Position numbers and translations under genes: made by a program. 10,410 bases of DNA. Origin: Spirochaetota bacterium. GTDB lineage: Bacteria; Spirochaetota; Spirochaetia; Treponematales; Treponemataceae. The stretch spans positions 1 through 10,410 of the forward strand of contig JAKPSR010000381.1 in NCBI GenBank assembly GCA_029571425.1, written 5' to 3'. Under the pieces are notes generated by a model. That model did not search any database. It was given only the letters and a program-made list of their open reading frames with translations, and was not told the origin of the DNA. Numbering within the stretch: the first letter of the stretch is position 1; every line of letters starts with the position of its first letter. This document shows, one piece after another, positions 5,133 to 10,410 of the stretch.

Positions 5133-7952
5133 ATGGGTCGCGAAGACGAGCAAGGCGCGCCTCCGCTCGAGGAGATAGTCGACGAGGAAATCCTCGCGAC
5201 GTTCGCCCATTCCGTATTCTCGGCCGAGACGCGGCGTTATCAGATCGCGGTCGAGGCGATCAAAATCGGCATTTTCGAGTATTTCCCGCAGATTGACCAC
5301 ATTGAGGCGAACGAGGTGTGGTATCGCCTCGCCGGCGTGGACCGGGGGAAGGGCCTTCGGTACGCGATCGACCGCGTGTCGCCGGAGGACTTGCGGGCCA
5401 TACGCCACGCCTTCAACATCGGCAACCGCGAGGGCCCGCACACCCTCGTGTTCCGGTACCGACACCCATCCTTGGGCGAACGCTGGCTTCGGGTGTCGGG
5501 TCGCTACATGACCCTCGACGACTGCCCGGCGAATCCCTGGCGGTTCGTCGGGGTCTTGACGGACATAACCGACAACAAGCGGGCCGAGGAAGCCCTCCGC
5601 GAGAACGAGACCCTCCAGGAAACGGTGATGGCCCACCTACCGGTTGGGCTTATCCTCATAGACCGAAAGACCGGGATCGTCGAGCTCGCGAACCAAAACG
5701 CCGCCTCGCTCTTCGGGCTCTCGGCAGGCGCGATGATCGGCAAGCACCGCCGCGACTTTCTCGGCGAGTGGCCCGCCGAGATACCGAACGCCGAGCGCGC
5801 GGAACGCGACGTTGGCGAGAGGATTGAAAAGCGAATACGCAGGGCCGACGGGTCCGAGGTATGGATATTGGCCTCGGCCATCGACGTCATGGACGGCGGC
5901 CGCACGAAGATCCTCGAGTGCCTCGTCGACATCACGCAGCGCAAGCGAGCCGAGGAGGCCTATCAGTCAGCGATTCATCGTCTTAGGCTGGCGACGCGCG
6001 CGGGCGGCGTCGGCGTCTGGGAGTTCGACATCGAGAGCGGGACCGAGATATGGGACGACCAGATGTACCGGCTCTACGGCGCCACGAGGGAGGAGTTCCC
6101 CGACGGGAACGCGGCGTGGCGCAAGCGCGTGCACCCGGATGATCTCGCCGCCCAGGAGGCGGAATTCGAGAAAGCGGCCCAATGCGGGACCGAGTACGAC
6201 TCACAGTTCCGCGTCGTCCTGCCGGACGGGCGAACGAGGATCATCCGGTCGCTCGCCACCGTGCAATGCGACGAGGCGGGAAAGCCAAAGGCCCTCGTCG
6301 GGACCAACTGGGACATCACCAAGGAAAAGGACGCCGAGGCCGTGCTGATACGGCAAAACAAGTCCCTCGAGGAGGCGGGTATCAGGGCGACCGAGCTGAT
6401 GCTCCGCGCGGAGGTCGCGAACGAGGCGAAAAGCATCTTCCTCGCGACCATGAGCCACGAGATACGGACGCCGCTTAACGGGATCATCGGGATGGCGGCT
6501 CTGCTGTTGGATGGGCCACTTTCGGGCGATCAGCGGCAATACGCCGAGCTCCTTAAGTCGAGCGGCGAGTCCCTCCTCGTCCTCATCAACCAAATCCTCG
6601 ACTACTCGAAACTCGAGTCGCAAAAGCTCGCCCTCGAGCGCGTCGACTTCTCGCCCGCCGCCGTCGTCGGCGAGGCCGTCGAGTCGATCCGGGCGGAAGC
6701 GGCCCGAAAGCAACTCGCCCTCGACATCTCGGTCGGCGAGGCGGTCCCCGCGCGCCTTCGCGGGGACCCGGTAAGGCTCAGGCAGATACTCTCGAACCTC
6801 CTCGGGAACGCGGTGAAGTTCACCGAGCGCGGGGGCATAACCGTCTCCGCCGAGTACGCGGGCCCCTGCCCTGACGGGAGCGCGCTCCGCTTCAGCGTGG
6901 CGGACACCGGGATCGGCATCCCGGAGGAAAAACAGCGAGAGCTCTTCGCGCCCTTCACGCAACTCGACGGGTCGACCACGCGGCGCTTCGGCGGAACCGG
7001 CCTCGGGCTCGCCATAGCGCGCAGGCTCGCCGCCCTAATGGGCGGGGAAACGGGGGTCATCAGCGCCGAGAACCGCGGGGCGACCTTTTGGTTCACCGCG
7101 CAGTTCGCGCGCGCGCAGGGCGACGAGGGAGAGAGGCTCGACGCGGCGAGCGACCAGCTCCCCCGGCTCAAGAGGCCGGGCGCGCGCATCCTTCTCGCCG
7201 AGGATAACCAAACGAACCGGATCGTCGCCCTCAAGATACTGGAGCGGCTCGGGGCGAGGCCGGAGGCGGTCGCGGGAGGAATCGAAGCGGTCGCGGCGTT
7301 CGCCGCCACGCGTCCCGACCTCGTGCTGATGGACTGCGAGATGGCGGACGTCGACGGGTACGAGGCGACGAGACGCATACGCGACATGGAGCGCGCGAGC
7401 GACGGCACGACTGATACCGCGAAAGCGCGCTCTGCCGCAAAGCGCCGTCGCGTGCCGGTCATCGCCCTCACGGCGCACGCCTTTCCGGGCGACCGAGACA
7501 GATGCATCGCGGCGGGCATGGACGACTACCTTTCAAAGCTATACACCCCCGAGATCCTCGCCGCCATGCTGAACCGTTGGCTACCAGCGTCCGGAGAGAG
7601 GGACATATTCGACCGAGAGGCCTTTCTCGAACGGGCGATGGGGGACGTTCGCCTCGCGGCGGAAATCCTGCGCACATTCCTCGAGGACATTCCGCGCGAG
7701 ATCACGGAGCTTGACCGCGCCATCGACCTTCGGGACGCGCGCGCGGCGTCGCTCATCGCGCACCGAATCAAGGGCGCGGCGCTGAACATGGCCTGCGCTC
7801 GGATAGCCGCGCGGGCGAACGAAGTCGGCGGGAGCGCGACCTTCACGGACGGCAAGGAAGCTCGCGGGCGCGCGTGCGACCTGCGCGCCGCGTTCGAGGA
7901 AGCGGCGGCCCTACTCAGGGAGGAACTAGCAGCCATGGAGGAGCATCAATGA
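5133..7952 (+). CDS. Soluble hybrid histidine kinase: three PAS, HisKA, HATPase, receiver, Hpt
   Basis: 939 residues with no transmembrane segment, so a cytoplasmic sensor. In order: PAS-like about 37-148 (ends FVGVLTDITDNKRAEEAL), PAS 160-270 (ends LVDITQRKRAEEAY), PAS_3-type 282-397 (GVWEFDIESG, VHPDDL, TNWDITKEKD). HisKA follows with His442 in SHEIRTPLNG, then the ATPase with N-box Asn555/Asn559, G1 DTGIGI (591-596) and G2 GGTGLGLAI (620-628). The receiver (about 685-817) has Glu690/Asp691, Asp734 and Thr780. The Hpt domain has His877 in AHRIKGAA. This gives a full His-Asp-His chain. Receiver Lys802 is followed by Leu (SKLYTP) instead of the almost invariant Pro. The ribosome site before the ATG is weak, so translation may depend on the upstream receiver gene. 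The signal is unknown; PAS domains may bind haem, flavin or small molecules, but no ligand motif is evident. Confidence 0.93.
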   Translation: MGREDEQGAPPLEEIVDEEILATFAHSVFSAETRRYQIAVEAIKIGIFEYFPQIDHIEANEVWYRLAGVDRGKGLRYAIDRVSPEDLRAIRHAFNIGNREGPHTLVFRYRHPSLGERWLRVSGRYMTLDDCPANPWRFVGVLTDITDNKRAEEALRENETLQETVMAHLPVGLILIDRKTGIVELANQNAASLFGLSAGAMIGKHRRDFLGEWPAEIPNAERAERDVGERIEKRIRRADGSEVWILASAIDVMDGGRTKILECLVDITQRKRAEEAYQSAIHRLRLATRAGGVGVWEFDIESGTEIWDDQMYRLYGATREEFPDGNAAWRKRVHPDDLAAQEAEFEKAAQCGTEYDSQFRVVLPDGRTRIIRSLATVQCDEAGKPKALVGTNWDITKEKDAEAVLIRQNKSLEEAGIRATELMLRAEVANEAKSIFLATMSHEIRTPLNGIIGMAALLLDGPLSGDQRQYAELLKSSGESLLVLINQILDYSKLESQKLALERVDFSPAAVVGEAVESIRAEAARKQLALDISVGEAVPARLRGDPVRLRQILSNLLGNAVKFTERGGITVSAEYAGPCPDGSALRFSVADTGIGIPEEKQRELFAPFTQLDGSTTRRFGGTGLGLAIARRLAALMGGETGVISAENRGATFWFTAQFARAQGDEGERLDAASDQLPRLKRPGARILLAEDNQTNRIVALKILERLGARPEAVAGGIEAVAAFAATRPDLVLMDCEMADVDGYEATRRIRDMERASDGTTDTAKARSAAKRRRVPVIALTAHAFPGDRDRCIAAGMDDYLSKLYTPEILAAMLNRWLPASGERDIFDREAFLERAMGDVRLAAEILRTFLEDIPREITELDRAIDLRDARAASLIAHRIKGAALNMACARIAARANEVGGSATFTDGKEARGRACDLRAAFEEAAALLREELAAMEEHQ
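7937..7943 (+). promoter_or_regulatory. Ribosome binding site for the HisKA_2 kinase, inside the hybrid kinase gene
   Basis: GGAGGAG lies five bases before the ATG at 7949 and within the last codons of the hybrid kinase gene. It selects 7949 over an in-frame upstream ATG at 7874 that has no such site. Confidence 0.75.
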
Positions 7953-8650
7953 ATAACGATCATTCCCGAGTCGCCGAACTCGAGGCCGCGCTCGCCTCGG
8001 AACGCGAAGCGCGCATCGCGCTCGAAAGGCGCCTCGAATCGCTCGTTGCCGAGCGAGAGCTCATCCTCCACGAGGTGCATCACCGCATCAAGAACAACAT
8101 GAGTACCATCGTTAACCTGCTCTCTATGCAGGCGGACTCGCTACGCGACAGGACGTCCGCCGACATCCTGAGGCAGGCGGCGAGCCGCATCAAGAGCATG
8201 GGCGTCCTCTACGACAAACTCTATCGGTCTGATAAGATTACCGACCTGTCGCTGCGCAACTACCTTCCATCGCTCGCCGAGGAGGTGATCTCACTCGTCC
8301 CGTCCGGCGACCACGTCACGCTTAAGACCTCCGTCGAGGACATAGCGATCGACGCGCAGCGCCTTTCCTCGCTGGGCATCGTCGCGAACGAACTCATATT
8401 CAACTCACTGAAGCACGCCTTCCCGGATGGCCGAGCGGGAACTATCACGGTTGCGGCTCGGCGCGACGGAAACGAGGCCGTCGTCCTGTTCGCGGACGAC
8501 GGCGTGGGCATTCCCGAGGGATACGACGCCTCGAGCGGCGCGCACTTTGGGCTCAGCCTCGTCGCTGGGCTCGTCGCGCAGATCGGCGGTACGATCGAGC
8601 TCTCGCGCGAGGGCGGAACCTCGTACGAGATACGCTTTCCGATCGAATAA
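7949..8650 (+). CDS. Sensorless HisKA_2-type histidine kinase
   Basis: 233 residues. Residues 5-37 are a charged heptad-like coiled coil (AELEAALASEREARIALERR), followed at once by the HisKA_2 dimerisation/phosphoacceptor segment ILHEVHHRIKNNM, with His45 the likely phosphorylated residue. An N-box with Asn147 and Asn152 (ANELIFNSLKHAF), a G1 motif DDGVGIP (183-189) and a GLSLVAGLV helix (201-209) complete the ATPase. HisKA_2/HWE-related kinases normally carry PAS, GAF or membrane sensors; here none exists, so the signal must come through a partner. The start overlaps the hybrid kinase stop as ATGA, implying translational coupling and near-equal amounts. Likely partners are the hybrid kinase or the stand-alone receiver. 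Family is secure, partners are inferred. Confidence 0.9.
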   Translation: MNNDHSRVAELEAALASEREARIALERRLESLVAERELILHEVHHRIKNNMSTIVNLLSMQADSLRDRTSADILRQAASRIKSMGVLYDKLYRSDKITDLSLRNYLPSLAEEVISLVPSGDHVTLKTSVEDIAIDAQRLSSLGIVANELIFNSLKHAFPDGRAGTITVAARRDGNEAVVLFADDGVGIPEGYDASSGAHFGLSLVAGLVAQIGGTIELSREGGTSYEIRFPIE

Positions 8651-8682
8651 AAACGACACATAAAAAATACTCTCGCGAGCCC

Positions 8683-8727
8683 TTGCAGAATCACCCTGGA
8701 TACATACACTTTAAGTCGACTCCAGGG
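8683..8727 (+). promoter_or_regulatory. Possible promoter and dyad upstream of the CheA-like gene
   Basis: TTGCAG (8683-8688), 16-base spacer, TACACT (8705-8710) is a passable promoter. A perfect 7-bp inverted repeat, CCCTGGA (8694-8700) and TCCAGGG (8721-8727), brackets the -10 and the expected start point, so it might be an operator or a leader hairpin. The 87-base gap after the HisKA_2 kinase stop has no T-run terminator, so read-through is also likely. Confidence 0.4.
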
Positions 8728-8737
8728 ACGGGGAACT

Positions 8738-10410
8738 ATGCCGAAAAAGATCGACGACGACACGAGAGAGATCATCAACTCATTCGTCTCCGAAGGATAC
8801 GAGCGGCTCGACGACTCCGAGACGCAGCTCTCGCGCCTCGGTAACGGCGACGACGCGGGAAAGCTGCACTCGGTGTTCCGCCTCTTCCATTCGGTCAAGG
8901 GATCGGCGGGTTATCTCGGGTTCGAGAACATCAAGCACCTCACGCACGAGGCGGAAACCCTGCTCGAGGCGTTCCTCAAGGAAAAATTCGCGATGACGCA
9001 AGAATCGCTCGACGTCATCTTCGCGACCATAGATTCACTTCGCGGGATGATCGCGGTCATCGAGAAAGAATTCACGGACGAAGGCCTCGAGGACGAGGCT
9101 TCTGCACGCAGTAACGCGATCGCGGCGCACCTCGCGTCGCTGAAGGAGGCACGCGAGGCGGAGGAACTCGCCAAGCCGGTTCCGAACGAGATACAGCTTT
9201 CCGAGCTCGTCACCGCCGACATGGCGCGTCGGTTCATCGGGGAATGCGCCGACCTCGTCGACCGCGCCGAGAAGATGCTCCTCGGCATGACGGTAGGGAA
9301 GAAAAACGTCGAGGCGCTGAACGACGTGTTCCGCGCCGTGCACACGATAAAGGGCAACGCGGGCTTCTTCGCGCACGCCGCCCTCGAGCGCGCCTGCATG
9401 GAACTCGAGTCGTCGCTCGACACGGAGCGAAAGAAGGACGCAGCAACGGCCGAGACGTTCGTCTCGTCGACGCTTCGCGCGGTCGACCGCCTCAGGGGCA
9501 TACTCAACGCCGTCGTCATACGCGAAGCGGCCGCGAAAGCGGACGCCGCGGCCTCGAAAGCGGACGCCGTGGCCTCGAAAGCGGACGCCGCTGACGGGAA
9601 CAGCGCGGAATATCGACCGATTGGCGAGATACTCGTCGACATGGGCGCGGTCAAGGAAGAACACCTCAATGAGGCGCTTGCCGAGCAGGAGAGGCCGATC
9701 GGCGAGATACTTGTTCAGAAAGGCGTGGTCAACCCCGACGCCGTCGCCGAGGCTCTGAAGATCCAGCAATCGGTGACCGCCTTGGAAGCGACCCCCGAGG
9801 TCGTCCGCCGCGAGATCCGCGTAGACACCGGAAAGCTCGACAAGCTCTTCGAGCTCGTCGGCGAGCTTATAACGGCGGAGTCCATGGTCGCGAACAGCCC
9901 GGACCTCGTCGGGCTTCACCTGGATTCCTTCAACAAGTCGATCTCCAGCCTCAGCAAGATCAGCAGGGAGATCCAAGAAACGACGATGATGATCAGGATG
10001 ATCCCCCTCGAGGGCCTCTTCCAAAAGATGACGCGCCTCGTCCGCGACCTCTCGCGCAAATTCGGCAAGCCCGTAAACCTGCTCGTGTCCGGGCAGGACA
10101 CGGAGATGGACAAGAACGTAATCGAGCAAGTCGCAGACCCGCTCGTGCACATCCTGCGAAACGCGATCGACCACGGGATCGAGGGCAAGGAAGCGCGCCT
10201 CGCCGCGGGAAAGCCGGAGACGGGAACCATCAAGCTGAGCGCCAAGTACGAGGGATCCGAAATCTGGATATCGGTTTCCGACGACGGGGGCGGGCTCGAC
10301 CGTGAGCGGATCCTCAAGAAAGCGACCGCGCTCGGCCTCGCCAAGGAGGGAGACGCCACGATCCCGGACCGCGACGTTTGGGGATTCATATTCGAGCCAG
10401 GATTCTCCAC
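8738..10410 (+). CDS. CheA-like histidine kinase with two Hpt domains and MshEN-like linker repeats (runs off right edge)
   Basis: 557 full codons are visible with no stop. Hpt 1 has His51 in FHSVKGSAG and Hpt 2 has His202 in VHTIKGNAGFF. A linker at 264-284 is three 7-residue Ala/Lys/Asp repeats. Residues 294-317 and 320-343 are two copies of a PIGEILV..G..........AL..Q motif. The CheA dimerisation domain follows (about 358-425; VDTGKLDKLFELVGELITAE, TTMMIRMIPLE). The ATPase has N-box HILRNAIDHGIE (471-482), G1 DDGGGLD (515-521) and a VWGFIFEPGFST F-box region. No P2 (CheY/CheB-docking) domain is visible between Hpt 2 and the dimer domain. The rest of the ATPase and any CheW-like domain lie beyond the edge. 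CheA autophosphorylates on the Hpt His and passes phosphate to receivers; the CheY-like protein upstream is a candidate. The ATG at 8738 has GGGGA only three to four bases upstream, so the ribosome site is modest. Confidence 0.93.
   Translation, partial: MPKKIDDDTREIINSFVSEGYERLDDSETQLSRLGNGDDAGKLHSVFRLFHSVKGSAGYLGFENIKHLTHEAETLLEAFLKEKFAMTQESLDVIFATIDSLRGMIAVIEKEFTDEGLEDEASARSNAIAAHLASLKEAREAEELAKPVPNEIQLSELVTADMARRFIGECADLVDRAEKMLLGMTVGKKNVEALNDVFRAVHTIKGNAGFFAHAALERACMELESSLDTERKKDAATAETFVSSTLRAVDRLRGILNAVVIREAAAKADAAASKADAVASKADAADGNSAEYRPIGEILVDMGAVKEEHLNEALAEQERPIGEILVQKGVVNPDAVAEALKIQQSVTALEATPEVVRREIRVDTGKLDKLFELVGELITAESMVANSPDLVGLHLDSFNKSISSLSKISREIQETTMMIRMIPLEGLFQKMTRLVRDLSRKFGKPVNLLVSGQDTEMDKNVIEQVADPLVHILRNAIDHGIEGKEARLAAGKPETGTIKLSAKYEGSEIWISVSDDGGGLDRERILKKATALGLAKEGDATIPDRDVWGFIFEPGFS
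9527..9589 (+). repeat. 21-bp tandem repeat, three copies, in the CheA-like linker
   Basis: Units at 9527-9547, 9548-9568 and 9569-9589 each code for seven residues of the form [AV]A[AS]KADA and all end GAAAGCGGACGCC after a short variable start. The three differ at only a few positions, so expansion is recent, and copy number may vary among strains. The coded linker is flexible or helical and joins Hpt 2 to the MshEN-like repeats. Confidence 0.9.
9617..9766 (+). repeat. 78-bp-period duplication coding two MshEN-like motifs
   Basis: Copies begin at 9617 and 9695. Their first 20 bases match at 18 positions (CCGATYGGCGAGATACTYGT), and GGCG(C/T)GGTCAA also recurs. The coded motif fits the 24-residue pattern of the MshEN c-di-GMP-binding domain in spacing of Gly, Leu and final Gln, but Pro replaces the first Arg (an Arg sits one place earlier) and the copies are two rather than five residues apart. 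Confidence 0.75.

Noticed and set aside
6602..7519. Reverse-strand open frame (305 codons) opposite the hybrid kinase
   Set aside because: Ser/Arg/Ala-rich composition with no recognisable motif, lying wholly opposite conserved kinase and receiver motifs.
7874..7948. Upstream in-frame start for the HisKA_2 kinase
   Set aside because: The extra 25 residues are a Gly/Arg/Ser-rich shadow of the hybrid kinase C-terminus, while the ATG at 7949 has a strong ribosome site.
9527..9589. CRISPR-like repeat
   Set aside because: Units are contiguous with no spacers and are in frame within a coding sequence.
9035..10174. Long reverse-strand open frame (379 codons) opposite the CheA-like gene
   Set aside because: It is opposite a sequence with clear Hpt, dimerisation and ATPase motifs, and its Arg/Gly/Asp/Leu-rich content is what high-GC antisense frames give.

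Overview
The window looks like chromosomal DNA of a high-GC, free-living spirochaete (Spirochaetota, Treponema/Spirochaeta-like). The main clue is the glutamyl-tRNA synthetase, whose signature segments (QHIGG, YYCFC, RAQEW, KLSKRHG, EKINKAP) read from memory like the Treponema form. This placement is inference. G/C-ending codons dominate, except in the somewhat more AT-rich tetR gene. Coding density is high, no stretch over 300 bases lacks a gene, and I see no tRNA, rRNA, CRISPR array or insertion sequence.

Left part (1-2216): a leftward pair encodes a TetR-family repressor and the start of an MMPL/RND-type exporter that runs off the left edge. Divergent from them is an alpha/beta-hydrolase (PHB-depolymerase/LpqC-like) anchored by an N-terminal hydrophobic segment. 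The gap between tetR and the hydrolase gene holds three copies of a TGACCG-type half site laid over back-to-back promoters, so one repressor probably controls both sides.

Middle (2243-4603), all leftward: a NifX/NifB-C-like iron-cofactor-binding-family protein with a His/Cys-rich tail, a small ACT/NikR-C-like protein, and glutamyl-tRNA synthetase (gltX). Each has its own plausible sigma70-type promoter, so this may be a series of single-gene units rather than a strict operon.

Right part (4727-10410), all rightward: a four-gene phosphotransfer cluster. It contains a stand-alone CheY-like receiver, a soluble hybrid histidine kinase (three PAS domains, HisKA, HATPase, receiver, Hpt), a small sensorless HisKA_2-type kinase whose start overlaps the hybrid kinase stop (ATGA), and a CheA-like kinase cut by the right edge. 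The CheA-like protein has two N-terminal Hpt domains, no visible P2 domain, an Ala/Lys/Asp linker coded by a 21-bp tandem repeat, and two 26-residue repeats resembling the MshEN c-di-GMP-binding motif. Together the genes offer several histidine and aspartate phosphorylation sites and look like a chemosensory-type or multi-kinase relay. No membrane sensor, output regulator, CheW or MCP is visible in the window.

The most notable points are the CheA-like linker architecture, the kinase cluster layout, the TetR operator arrangement, and the non-canonical Lys-Leu in the hybrid kinase receiver.
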